Assembly: GCA_043820265.1 (NCBI GenBank)
Contig: JBDREA010000118.1
Span: 1-15,867 of the forward strand
DNA length: 15,867 nt
Source of the DNA: JBDREA01 sp043820265
GTDB lineage: Archaea; Altiarchaeota; Altiarchaeia; IMC4; JBDREA01
Direction of reading: 5' to 3'
Shown here: positions 6,639 through 13,965 of the stretch, one piece after another
Layout: the number at the start of each line of letters is the position of its first letter
How positions within the stretch are numbered: position 1 is the first letter of the stretch
Program-made: the position numbers and the translations under genes
The notes under the pieces: generated by a model
What the model saw: the letters and a program-made list of their open reading frames with translations, nothing else
Database searches by the model: none
Told to the model about the DNA's origin: nothing

Positions 6639-8993
6639 ATGGGGCGATTCGATGTGGGTTGGGCCACTCTTGCAGGACTGTTTTTGTTTATGGGGGCAGC
6701 TTTGGGTTTTGAAGTAGTTTTGGTTCGTTTTTTCTCTATAATCCTCTGGCATCACCTTGCGTTCATGGTAGTAAGCATCGCAATGCTCGGTTTGGGAGGG
6801 GCTGGCACATTTCTTGCATTGAAACCTGAGCTATCTGAGAAAAAAGCCGATTACATACCTGGATTTGGAAGCCTCGGATTCGTTTTGTTTGCTTGCCTGG
6901 GTTTTTTCGTGCTCAATAGACTACCCCTAGATTCTACTCGTCTATCCTGGAGTCTTATTGAGCTGATATACCTCCTTTTCTACTACATAGTTTTTGGAGC
7001 TGCTTTCTTCTTCGTGGGATTGGTAGTGGCATCGTTACTTCAGAGATTTCCCAAAGACACCTCCCTTGTCTATGGTATAAATCTAATTGGGTCAGCTGTT
7101 GGCTGCGTTATCGGGCTTTATGTCTTGTCCCTATATCCTGGTGGAGTCGTACTGATTCCATTGTTTTTCATGGCTCTAGTTTCTGCCGTTCTTTTCTCCT
7201 GGCAGAATCCTAAGTGGCGCTGGAAAGTTGGACTAGTCTCCGCCCTAGTTTTTCTCACCCTGATCTTTTTGCCCGTATCCTGGTATGATCTTTCTGTTTC
7301 ACCGTACAAGGGCTTAGCTTTGGCTCTCACATATCCTGGGGCGCATGTTAGATCTATGTCTTTTGATCCCACAACACGTTTGGATGTCATCGAAAGCAGG
7401 GGGATACACTACGCACCCGGTTTGAGTTTGAACTTCAAAGGCGAAATCCCAAAACAACAGGGCATCACTGTTGACGGGGGCAACCTACAGGGACTAACAT
7501 CAGGTGATTGCACACCTGGGAACTGGGAATTCACTGACTACCTGCCTTCTGCTTTGGGTTACTACCTGAAGAAAAATGCTACTATTTTGGTGGCTGGTGT
7601 TGGAGGAGGCCTAGATCTTTTATCCGCCAGATGCCATAATGCAAACTCGATTGTAGGTATAGATAATAATCGATTATTAGTGGAAGAGTTGGAGAAAATC
7701 GAATATGGCCTCGATGGCCCCTCTATCAAACTTGTTTCCGAAAACGAACGCAGGTTCCTCCTTCGGGATGAGGATCTTTATGATTTGATAATAATTCCTC
7801 CAAGCCAAAGCATCATCTCCTCGACTTCCGGTTTATTTGGCTCAAACGAAGATTACCGATATACTGTAGAGGCATTCCAGGAGTATCATCGTCATCTGAA
7901 ACCCGATGGCTTGATAATTGTCACTCGCTGGTTTCATTTTCCGCCAAGAGAGCATCTGCGTTTGGCCTCGTTGGCGGTTTCGTCTTTGGAAGATGTAGGG
8001 GCCTCTGATCCCAGTGGGCACATTGTCGTATTCCGGTCCCCTGTAACCTACTCCCTCATTATGAAGAAGAATAAATTCGACAACAATGAAATCGAAGCGA
8101 TTAATAGATTTTTAGATAGTCGAGGATATGCTAGTCTGTACCCGCAATTTGGATCAGTTGAAGGGATAGTTGACGAATTCACGACCGAGTTACTTAAGGC
8201 TATCATAGAAGAGGGACCTGAGTCTAAGTATGCATCAAATTATGTCTTTGATGTTGGTCCAGTCTATGATGATCGCCCCTATCTTTCGAATTATGTTAAG
8301 TGGACTCAGTTAAGAGAATTCGTTAAAAGCGTCGAAGGCAGACCTCATGCATTCCTCGAAGGTGGATTTTTGATAATGGTCGTTTTCATTGAAGCCATAA
8401 TGATCTCTTTATTTTTATTTTTTTTACCTCTCGTTAAGATAAAAAGCTTTCCGAAGGGTACTGGCTACATGTCAGCATACTTTTTCTTCATCGGAGTCGC
8501 CTTCATGCTGATTGAGGTGAGCTTGATCCAAAAGTTCATTTTGGTTTTAGGCTGGCCCATCTACTCATTTGCGTTCATAGTTACAGTATTGTTAGTTTTT
8601 GCGGGATTTGGCAGTTTGATCCTCCCGAAACTCTCAACCAGAATACGTAAGCAAATGCTCTTCTGCCTACCCTTCTTGATCTTTTTTCTATCAGTTGTTT
8701 CTTATACTAACTGGATCCTGGAATATGGACTGATTAATTCTTTGCTGACCTCAATAGTGATTTTGGCACCCATTGGGTTCTTGATGGGATTACCTTTTCC
8801 TATTGGATTAGAGATTGCAGCAGCAGGAGATCAGAAATCGATTCCCTGGATGTGGGCGTCGAATGCTTTCGCTTCTGTTATTGCGAGTGTAGCTGCTGCT
8901 CTCATCTCGTTGGAGTTAGGATTCACAGTAGTTTTATTGATCGCCGGAATCTGCTACCTTGCAGCATTTATGATTGTTTCACAAAGGATGTAA
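6639..8993 (+). CDS. Polytopic membrane protein with central spermidine-synthase-like SAM-binding domain
   Basis: A 784-residue protein in three parts. Residues 1 to about 215 hold seven probable transmembrane helices. Residues about 240-545 form a soluble domain with a Rossmann methyltransferase-type motif I, ILVAGVGGGLDLLSA (316-330), and the acidic ribose ligand Asp342 in VGIDNN. From about 575 to the end come six or seven more helices. The fold corresponds to the membrane-bound spermidine-synthase-like proteins. In true spermidine synthases a catalytic Asp follows strand 4 (D-x-x-D); here that stretch reads YDLIIIPPSQS, so aminopropyl transfer is unlikely and a different SAM-dependent reaction, or a non-enzymatic role, is expected. 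The next gene, a membrane-anchored methyltransferase, starts within its stop codon (TAATG). The substrate is unknown. Confidence 0.82.
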   Translation: MGRFDVGWATLAGLFLFMGAALGFEVVLVRFFSIILWHHLAFMVVSIAMLGLGGAGTFLALKPELSEKKADYIPGFGSLGFVLFACLGFFVLNRLPLDSTRLSWSLIELIYLLFYYIVFGAAFFFVGLVVASLLQRFPKDTSLVYGINLIGSAVGCVIGLYVLSLYPGGVVLIPLFFMALVSAVLFSWQNPKWRWKVGLVSALVFLTLIFLPVSWYDLSVSPYKGLALALTYPGAHVRSMSFDPTTRLDVIESRGIHYAPGLSLNFKGEIPKQQGITVDGGNLQGLTSGDCTPGNWEFTDYLPSALGYYLKKNATILVAGVGGGLDLLSARCHNANSIVGIDNNRLLVEELEKIEYGLDGPSIKLVSENERRFLLRDEDLYDLIIIPPSQSIISSTSGLFGSNEDYRYTVEAFQEYHRHLKPDGLIIVTRWFHFPPREHLRLASLAVSSLEDVGASDPSGHIVVFRSPVTYSLIMKKNKFDNNEIEAINRFLDSRGYASLYPQFGSVEGIVDEFTTELLKAIIEEGPESKYASNYVFDVGPVYDDRPYLSNYVKWTQLREFVKSVEGRPHAFLEGGFLIMVVFIEAIMISLFLFFLPLVKIKSFPKGTGYMSAYFFFIGVAFMLIEVSLIQKFILVLGWPIYSFAFIVTVLLVFAGFGSLILPKLSTRIRKQMLFCLPFLIFFLSVVSYTNWILEYGLINSLLTSIVILAPIGFLMGLPFPIGLEIAAAGDQKSIPWMWASNAFASVIASVAAALISLELGFTVVLLIAGICYLAAFMIVSQRM

Positions 8994-9889
8994 TGGAAAT
9001 GGACTTTCAAATCCTACTCACACTCATAAACGACAAAGATGTTTTAGTCTTTTTTTTGCAGGTTTTATTTGTTGCAATGCTTCTGGAACGGCTTTACGTA
9101 CACATCACTCATAAGACCAAGCTGAATAAATCCCTAATAATGGTGCTCTTCATATGTCTCCTTCTCTCATTTACATATACACCAAGATACACGTTTAGGG
9201 AGATGCCCCCCAAAGTCGAGTTCGGCGAAAACGTCACTGACCCATACCAAGAGATACGCAGTTTGATGGTGGGGCGCCAACTATTAACACGGGATATAAC
9301 CGACTCCAAAGTTTTAACAGTAATGAAGGATGTTCCAAGGCATCGCTTCATCCCGACCGAGTTGTGGGGGAAAGCCCACGAAGACCACTCCCTACCTATC
9401 GGCTATGGGCAGACAATCAGTCAGCCCTATATCGTTGCATTGATGACCCAGAGTCTCAGTGTCAAACCGACTGATAAGGTCTTGGAGGTGGGAACCGGAT
9501 CGGGTTACCAGGCTGCAATCCTATCGGCTCTGGTTGAAGAAGTATATTCGATTGAGATAGTCCCTGAGCTGGCTGCTAGAGCGAATAGGACGATGAAAGA
9601 AGTCGGTATAAAAAATGTATGGATCAAGGCAGGGGACGGCTACTGGGGCTGGGAGGAATACTCCCCATTTGACGCTATCATCGTAACTGCAGCAGTCGAT
9701 CACGTACCTCCTCCGCTTCTAGCACAGCTTAAAGTTGGGGGTTTACTAATCCTCCCCCTGGGAGATACAAGAACCTATCAAACATTAACTTTGATCGAAA
9801 AGAGAAGTGACGAAGAGTACAAGCTTAAATACATAACAGGCGTCCGCTTCGTTCCTCTCACAGGGGCTGGAACGGAAACGAATGCCTAA
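8993..9889 (+). CDS. Membrane-anchored protein-L-isoaspartate O-methyltransferase-like protein
   Basis: A 298-residue protein. Residues about 85-290 are a PCMT domain, which methylates isoaspartyl residues of damaged proteins using S-adenosylmethionine: PRHRFIP at 115-121, PIGYGQTISQPYIVALM at 135-151, SAM motif I VLEVGTGSGYQAA at 163-175, and FDAIIVTAA at 226-234. Ordinary PCMTs are soluble and about 210-220 residues long. This one has an 80-residue N-terminal extension with two hydrophobic helices (about 17-33 and 47-63), which would place the enzyme domain on the same side as the N-terminus, probably the cytosol. The start is ATG at 8993 (TAATG overlap with the preceding gene) or at 8999, which is better spaced from AGGATG. 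The open frame continues upstream, but that part lies within the previous gene and is Cys-rich shadow. Domain assignment is strong; the substrate may differ from that of the soluble repair enzyme. Confidence 0.88.
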   Translation: MEMDFQILLTLINDKDVLVFFLQVLFVAMLLERLYVHITHKTKLNKSLIMVLFICLLLSFTYTPRYTFREMPPKVEFGENVTDPYQEIRSLMVGRQLLTRDITDSKVLTVMKDVPRHRFIPTELWGKAHEDHSLPIGYGQTISQPYIVALMTQSLSVKPTDKVLEVGTGSGYQAAILSALVEEVYSIEIVPELAARANRTMKEVGIKNVWIKAGDGYWGWEEYSPFDAIIVTAAVDHVPPPLLAQLKVGGLLILPLGDTRTYQTLTLIEKRSDEEYKLKYITGVRFVPLTGAGTETNA

Positions 9890-9915
9890 ACCAAGTAGGT
9901 TTTTATCAAAGGAAA

Positions 9916-11127
9916 TTATATCTTCTCGCACTGTTCCTTTATGTCGGTAAAATAAATTTTTTCGCATAAGCTAGAGTCTTTATTTGTATATGCTAGCGAG
10001 AGAAAGCAGTTGTCTCTAATCTGTTGTTCATCTATTGTTTCGCAGAGTTCTGGATCCTTCCTTTTATAAGCAACTCCAGAAATGCATTGGTCTTTTATGT
10101 CAACATAAAGGATCTGATCGCATAAGGAAATATCATCGTTAGTTTGTGCGTGACGAGCGAGGCATCGACCCTTCTCCTCTGGATGGGTCATGTTATCGCA
10201 GTTTGGAAGCTGGGCAAGTATGGCACCAACATGTTGTTTACATAGCGTCCTATGCGGGAGATTTGAAATCTTTTCGCAAATGTCAAGGTCGTATTTGTAG
10301 TACGCAACACTCATAAAGCAAAGGCCTCTTGTATCATCTCCTACAATTAATTCCTCGCAAATTGAGATGTTATAATTCTTGTCTACTATCCCCTTCAGGC
10401 ACCGGTCCCGCCATTCACTATCTTCGATTGACATACATATTGGAATGCTTTCCCTGGCGATACCAACTCTTTCGATGCATGATTCCCTCCATTTATTTTG
10501 TATAGCGGTTCTCTCACATATCGATAAGTCCTTGGTGGCTTCAGCGACCTCCCTATAGCAATAATCTCTCAAATTTTCTTGTGTTGTCACTTTCTCGCAG
10601 ATCGTTGGTTCCCCGATAGCAGATGCAACTTTTGTCATGCATTCAACTTTTGCCCTTCCCTCAGGTATCCTTTCGCAGACTTGTACATCACCTTTTTTTA
10701 TCGCAATACCTGTGAGACATTCGTATCTTCTACGCAACTCTTTAATTTGTTCACATAGGGAGATATTTCCCTGGGAGACTGCTTCGATATTAAAGAATTT
10801 CATCCAACATCTACCTTCCCTGCATTCGCATGAGTCCGGATCAGAGCAGCCACTGATTGACTGGCAGGAGATAAGTTCCTTCGAATAATTTTCCATGCCT
10901 TTTTTGTTTACGCAATTGCACCCAGCGGCGAAACAGTCGCTGTCATTTCGGCAACTCAGAAATAATCTAGTGGGATCGTCATAGACTGCCTTCATTGCAG
11001 ACTCACAGTGGACTTTGTAAGATATGAGGGGGAAAAAGGCATTCCAAAGCCCGCTAAATAACAATAAAACCAAAAGAAGCAAGATTAGTAACATCAGTCC
11101 GATGAATACGGCAATTACCTTTCTCAT
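9916..11127 (-). CDS. Signal-anchored cysteine-rich repeat protein (11 x 26-27 residues)
   Basis: A 403-residue protein with a single hydrophobic anchor at residues 4-25. It is followed by a ten-cysteine segment (41-107, with CNC and CEC pairs) and then by 11 regular repeats from about residue 122 to the C-terminus. Each repeat has two cysteines 12 or 13 residues apart, at 125/137, 151/163, 177/190, 204/217, 231/243, 257/270, 284/296, 310/322, 336/348, 362/374 and 388/400. The consensus is SxCExI...RxxCxxxVAxxxxD. The period and helical character suggest an alpha solenoid with one disulfide or metal site per unit, exposed outside the cell. I chose the ATG at 11127 because the anchor follows at once. 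The frame stays open to a TTG at 11298, but that part covers the palindromes and has no protein-like character; an ATG at 11160 is the other option. I do not recognise a named family. Confidence 0.8.
   Translation of the reverse strand: MRKVIAVFIGLMLLILLLLVLLLFSGLWNAFFPLISYKVHCESAMKAVYDDPTRLFLSCRNDSDCFAAGCNCVNKKGMENYSKELISCQSISGCSDPDSCECREGRCWMKFFNIEAVSQGNISLCEQIKELRRRYECLTGIAIKKGDVQVCERIPEGRAKVECMTKVASAIGEPTICEKVTTQENLRDYCYREVAEATKDLSICERTAIQNKWRESCIERVGIARESIPICMSIEDSEWRDRCLKGIVDKNYNISICEELIVGDDTRGLCFMSVAYYKYDLDICEKISNLPHRTLCKQHVGAILAQLPNCDNMTHPEEKGRCLARHAQTNDDISLCDQILYVDIKDQCISGVAYKRKDPELCETIDEQQIRDNCFLSLAYTNKDSSLCEKIYFTDIKEQCEKI
9919..10761 (-). repeat. Region encoding 11 tandem 26-27-residue Cys-pair repeats
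   Basis: The repeat unit is 78 or 81 nt. Protein-level conservation is strong at the two Cys, the Glu after the first Cys, and an Arg/Asp before the second, while the DNA copies have diverged widely. This indicates an old duplication kept by selection on structure rather than a recent expansion. Confidence 0.8.
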
Positions 11128-11205
11128 CCTTGTTTGATCAATTATTATAGTTGCGGTCATAACTTTCTTGACAAAAGAGGTATTCGTTATGTCCGCAAAT
11201 ATACT

Positions 11206-11226
11206 AAAAATGCCTAAGGCATTTTT
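11206..11226. repeat. Perfect 10-bp inverted repeat (palindrome 1)
   Basis: AAAAATGCCT at 11206-11215 and its exact complement AGGCATTTTT at 11217-11226 flank a single A. As RNA it would form a 9-bp stem with a 3-nt loop on either strand, followed by a T-run on the plus strand. It lies between divergent genes, so a terminator role for either is not expected. Confidence 0.7.
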
Positions 11227-11227
11227 G

Positions 11228-11257
11228 TACGCATGTAGCCTATGGCTACCTAGCGTA
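11228..11257. repeat. Two-tier inverted repeat (palindrome 2)
   Basis: An inner perfect stem GTAGCC (11235-11240) / GGCTAC (11244-11249) with loop TAT is enclosed by an outer stem TACGC (11228-11232) / GCGTA (11253-11257). The two stems are separated by a 2x3 internal loop. The GC content of the stems is well above the surrounding AT-rich DNA. Confidence 0.65.
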
Positions 11258-11258
11258 T

Positions 11259-11298
11259 TTGAGGGCAAAAGAAAGTGTCTAAAATGTTTTGCCCTCAA
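11259..11298. repeat. Perfect 12-bp inverted repeat with 16-bp spacer (palindrome 3)
   Basis: TTGAGGGCAAAA at 11259-11270 is matched exactly by TTTTGCCCTCAA at 11287-11298. The ends lie 53 nt before the mevalonate kinase start. It could be a dimeric regulator's operator, an RNA hairpin, or terminal repeats of a very small insertion. Confidence 0.75.
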
Positions 11299-11351
11299 CT
11301 ATAATATGGTTTTTTAAGTTCTACTTTATTTCATTATTCTAAAGGTTAAAT
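11299..11351 (+). promoter_or_regulatory. Probable promoter and leader of the mevalonate kinase unit
   Basis: AT-rich DNA holds TATA-like stretches (TTTTTTAAG near 11310-11318, CTTTATTT near 11324-11331). A weak ribosome binding site AAAGGTT at 11341-11347 lies about 4 nt before the ATG. Box choice is uncertain. Confidence 0.35.
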
Positions 11352-12281
11352 ATGGGTTTCGGCAAAGGATTCGGGAAGGTGATACTTTTCGGGGAGCATT
11401 TCGTCGTCTATGACGGAATGCCTGCAATAGTCTCAGCCATTGACAAGTCTACGACAGCTGAAGTTAATCGAACTTCTAATCCTGGATTTTTTATCACAGA
11501 CAACCGGCATGCAACACCAGGATACAAGGAAAACTACGCTAAGCAGCAAAAAGAGAGCGTTGAGCGCATGGTCGCTGAAATGGGCCTCGACTTCTCAAAG
11601 GATGGAGTGGATATCAAACTTGCAGGAGACCTTTTTGTCGCAGGGGGGATCGGTGCATCGGCTGCAAGCTGCGCCGCAATTGCGCGTGCTCTTTCCGACG
11701 AATACGGCCTCAGCCTAAGCGACAAACAAATCAACGAGCTCGCGCTGGAAGGAGACAAAGCTTATGCGGGAAATCCGTCGGGAGTCGACAACACTGCTGC
11801 AGTGTACGGAGGCCTTATCTGGTTTCAAAAGGAACCTCCGATCATGGAGCTGATGAAGACGCCTGAACCTGTCAGGATTGTAATGGGGAACACAGGAAAG
11901 GTCGCCAACACAAAGGTGGCGGTCGCAGGCGTTAGGGAGAGAAAGGAAAAGGACCCTGAAAAATATGGTGTAATCTTCGAGGACGCCAAGAAACTTGTAT
12001 TTGATGCGAAAGAATCTCTTCTTTCCGGAGACCAGGATAGAACGGCTAGACTTATCAACCGGAACCATGGGCTCCTACAGGAAATCGAGGTCTCAAGCCC
12101 AGAACTCGACAAACTCTGCGAGATAGCTCTTGAAAACGGGGCACTCGCAGCAAAGATGACTGGTGGGGGGATGGGCGGCTACATGTATGCTCTAACTCCA
12201 GACGAGGAATTGCAGAAACAAGTAGTTTCCGCGATGGAAGCTGAAGGATTCACGGCGTTTGCCACGAATGTTGGCGTATAA
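11352..12281 (+). CDS. mvk: Mevalonate kinase (GHMP kinase family)
   Basis: A 309-residue GHMP kinase that phosphorylates mevalonate to 5-phosphomevalonate, the substrate of the dehydratase encoded upstream. Motif 1 is GKVILFGEHFVVYDGMPAI (8-26), holding the catalytic Lys. Motif 2, the phosphate loop, is AGGIGASAAS (97-106), altered from the common GLGSSAA. Glu133 and the catalytic Asp146 lie in EGDKAYAGNPSGVDN, and motif 3 is KMTGGGMGGYMYAL near 270-283. The central MGNTGKVANTKVAVAGVRE also matches archaeal mevalonate kinases. The His of the usual HGxPSG is replaced by Ala, and the loop changes mark a divergent branch. A mevalonate 3-kinase of the Thermoplasma route is less likely, because the 5-phosphomevalonate enzymes are present. 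It heads a plus-strand unit with the KaiC-like and zinc-ribbon genes. Confidence 0.88.
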   Translation: MGFGKGFGKVILFGEHFVVYDGMPAIVSAIDKSTTAEVNRTSNPGFFITDNRHATPGYKENYAKQQKESVERMVAEMGLDFSKDGVDIKLAGDLFVAGGIGASAASCAAIARALSDEYGLSLSDKQINELALEGDKAYAGNPSGVDNTAAVYGGLIWFQKEPPIMELMKTPEPVRIVMGNTGKVANTKVAVAGVRERKEKDPEKYGVIFEDAKKLVFDAKESLLSGDQDRTARLINRNHGLLQEIEVSSPELDKLCEIALENGALAAKMTGGGMGGYMYALTPDEELQKQVVSAMEAEGFTAFATNVGV

Positions 12282-12289
12282 AATTAAAG

Positions 12290-13006
12290 ATGGCCATCAA
12301 GAGGATAAAGACCGGAATAGAAGGACTGGATGCCATGGTAGATGGCGGCTTAGAGAAAGGAACCCAAGTCTTGGTTATTGGCGAAGTCGGTGCCGGAAAG
12401 ACTATTTTCGGGTTGCACTATCTCTACGGCGGGGCTTTGAGGGGGGAAGCCGGTTTGTTGGTGACCTTTGAGGAACCAGGGGATTCCCTTCTTGAGACCA
12501 TGAAATCGTTTAATTGGCGGGCCGAAGAGTTCATAGAAGAAAAGAAACTCAACATACTCCAGATTAAACTAAGCGAACTCACCCATGAAGTCGAGTCAGG
12601 ATTCGATATGATAAAGCAATGCATCGCGGAATTGAAACCGAAGAGGCTTGTAATCGATTCAGTGGGAAGCATCAATAGCCTTTTCCCCGGTCTTCCAGAT
12701 CGTAAAGCAGCTATGCACAAGCTCACAGACACCGTCCGGGAGTCCGGTTGCACTACTCTTCTGCTTTCTCAACCTGAGGAAGGCCAAAACGCCCATCAAA
12801 GGCACGGGGGGCTCGAGATAATCGTCGACGGAATAATCGGATTAAACTACATCCTGAGCTCAGGAGACACTCGATTCAGGAGCCTTGAGGTACTCAAGAT
12901 GAGGCGCACGCATCACCACAACAAAAGGGTCTGGTTCGAGATAAAAAACGGAATATATGTTGACTACGAAGAGGGGGGGTCGATAATCTGGTTGAGGAAA
13001 AAATGA
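12290..13006 (+). CDS. KaiC/RadA-like RecA-superfamily ATPase, single domain
   Basis: A 238-residue ATPase with one KaiC domain. It starts with TGIEGLDAMVDGGLEKG, the family signature. The Walker A loop GEVGAGKT is at 31-38, the paired glutamates are in TFEEP (59-63), and Walker B RLVIDSVGSI is at 119-128. A conserved RecA-fold stretch lies at LLLSQPEEG. KaiC-like single-domain proteins are abundant in archaea and usually act as regulators or signalling switches; most have no known partner. The gene follows mevalonate kinase by 8 nt without a clear ribosome binding site, and its stop overlaps the zinc-ribbon gene by 4 nt, so the three are likely one transcript. A regulatory role in isoprenoid supply is possible but rests on position only. 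Confidence 0.87.
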   Translation: MAIKRIKTGIEGLDAMVDGGLEKGTQVLVIGEVGAGKTIFGLHYLYGGALRGEAGLLVTFEEPGDSLLETMKSFNWRAEEFIEEKKLNILQIKLSELTHEVESGFDMIKQCIAELKPKRLVIDSVGSINSLFPGLPDRKAAMHKLTDTVRESGCTTLLLSQPEEGQNAHQRHGGLEIIVDGIIGLNYILSSGDTRFRSLEVLKMRRTHHHNKRVWFEIKNGIYVDYEEGGSIIWLRKK

Positions 13007-13170
13007 GCAAAACTTATCCATGCCCCAAATGCAAAGTCCAAATGCTGAAGATAACCCAACCAGACGGAAAATTCCTATTGGTATGCAGAAAATGCAGGGG
13101 ACACAGGGGGCCATTCAAGGGAAAGCTAAGCCACCTACCGGATGAAGTCAGAGAAGAGATGCGGAAGTGA
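13003..13170 (+). CDS. 55-residue zinc-ribbon protein
   Basis: A short gene starting at an ATG that overlaps the KaiC-like stop (ATGA) and ending 12 nt before the convergent kinase gene. The protein has CPKC at 7-10 and CRKC at 28-31, spaced as a classic zinc ribbon. A basic stretch (RGHRGPFKGK) and an acidic helical tail follow. There is no room for another domain. Such ribbons bind nucleic acid or a protein partner. Translational coupling suggests it works with, or is made in proportion to, the KaiC-like ATPase. Confidence 0.8.
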   Translation: MSKTYPCPKCKVQMLKITQPDGKFLLVCRKCRGHRGPFKGKLSHLPDEVREEMRK

Positions 13171-13182
13171 TTTCCATTCCCT

Positions 13183-13965
13183 TTAAGAAGTGATCTTCGT
13201 CCCCTTAACTTTCTTCCCTTCTAAGGTTTTTTCGAGTACTCCCGGCTTTGAACCGTTGATGATGCAGGAGTCAATATTTCTGTTGATAGCGAGGTCAAAC
13301 AGTTCTTCTACTTTTCGTTTCATCCCTCCTGTCACGTCTGTTCCTTTGACTTTTGTGTAGTTGAGTTGATTCGAATTTTTTTCGGTTATCTTGGGAATTA
13401 CAACTCCTTTTTCGTCAAGTATTCCGTCTACGTCTGTAGCGATGATCACTCTCGTGGCTTTGAGTTTTTCGGCTAAATACGGAACCAAATGGTCTCCTGA
13501 AAGGATGTTGAATCCTGTCACAAGGTCTATGAGGACATCGCCGTAGCTTACAGGAACTATGTCTTTTTCTATCAGTTTTTCAACCACTTCCACTGGAAAA
13601 GATGCGAGTTTTTTCGCTTGGAGTATCCCCCCTGCCGAAGGTTGAAGAGATATGGCTGAGATACCTGCCTTCTGCAGCGCAGCCACGACCTGTGAGTTCA
13701 ATTGTTCCATTGACTGATGGGTCAGGGGAACTCCTTCGAGCTGCCAGTCCTGGCTTATCCCATCTGCCAACTTGAACTTTTTTGCCAACACATGGCCGTA
13801 CGGTCCTGCTCCGTGGACGACGACCAGTTTGAAGCCTTTTTTGGTTTTTGCAGATGATATCTCACCACAGAGCCTATTGAGGTTTTTCTCGTTTACCTTG
13901 GCCTGATCCTCGCTCTTATGGGTAATTATGCTTCCACCGAGTTTCAATACTATCAGCTCAACCAT
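13183..13965 (-). CDS. ipk: Isopentenyl phosphate kinase
   Basis: A 260-residue amino-acid-kinase-family enzyme that converts isopentenyl phosphate and ATP to isopentenyl diphosphate, the last step of the archaeal pathway. It has the N-terminal LKLGGSIITHK (7-17), the glycine-rich HGAGPYGH (51-58) whose His58 matches the catalytic His of the Methanocaldococcus enzyme, and SLQPSAG in the substrate pocket. NILSGDHLVPYLA and ATDVDGILDE follow for nucleotide binding, and then GTDVTGGMKRKVEE. The length is normal for the family. The start is directly after the stop of the flavoprotein gene, with GAGGT 7 nt upstream, which makes it the third gene of the UbiX unit. A fosfomycin-type kinase or a general amino acid kinase is excluded by the His and by context. 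Confidence 0.94.
   Translation of the reverse strand: MVELIVLKLGGSIITHKSEDQAKVNEKNLNRLCGEISSAKTKKGFKLVVVHGAGPYGHVLAKKFKLADGISQDWQLEGVPLTHQSMEQLNSQVVAALQKAGISAISLQPSAGGILQAKKLASFPVEVVEKLIEKDIVPVSYGDVLIDLVTGFNILSGDHLVPYLAEKLKATRVIIATDVDGILDEKGVVIPKITEKNSNQLNYTKVKGTDVTGGMKRKVEELFDLAINRNIDSCIINGSKPGVLEKTLEGKKVKGTKITS

Noticed and set aside
8852..8992. N-terminal extension of the isoaspartyl methyltransferase within the previous gene
   Set aside because: This 47-residue stretch is Cys-rich, out of frame with a clearly coding region, and unlike any PCMT. The TAATG junction at 8991-8995 gives a natural start.
6639..8993. True spermidine synthase (polyamine biosynthesis)
   Set aside because: The catalytic Asp region is replaced by IIIPPSQS and the domain is embedded between many membrane helices.
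9919..10761. Multiheme cytochrome
   Set aside because: The cysteines are not in CXXCH motifs; His is almost absent near them.
11128..11298. N-terminal extension of the Cys-repeat protein up to a TTG codon
   Set aside because: It would place about 57 residues before a good signal anchor, begin within a perfect inverted repeat and use a TTG start. The extension has no protein-like pattern. An ATG at 11160 remains possible.
11206..11298. CRISPR array or tRNA gene at the palindrome cluster
   Set aside because: The three inverted repeats differ from each other, are not evenly spaced direct repeats, and do not form a cloverleaf.
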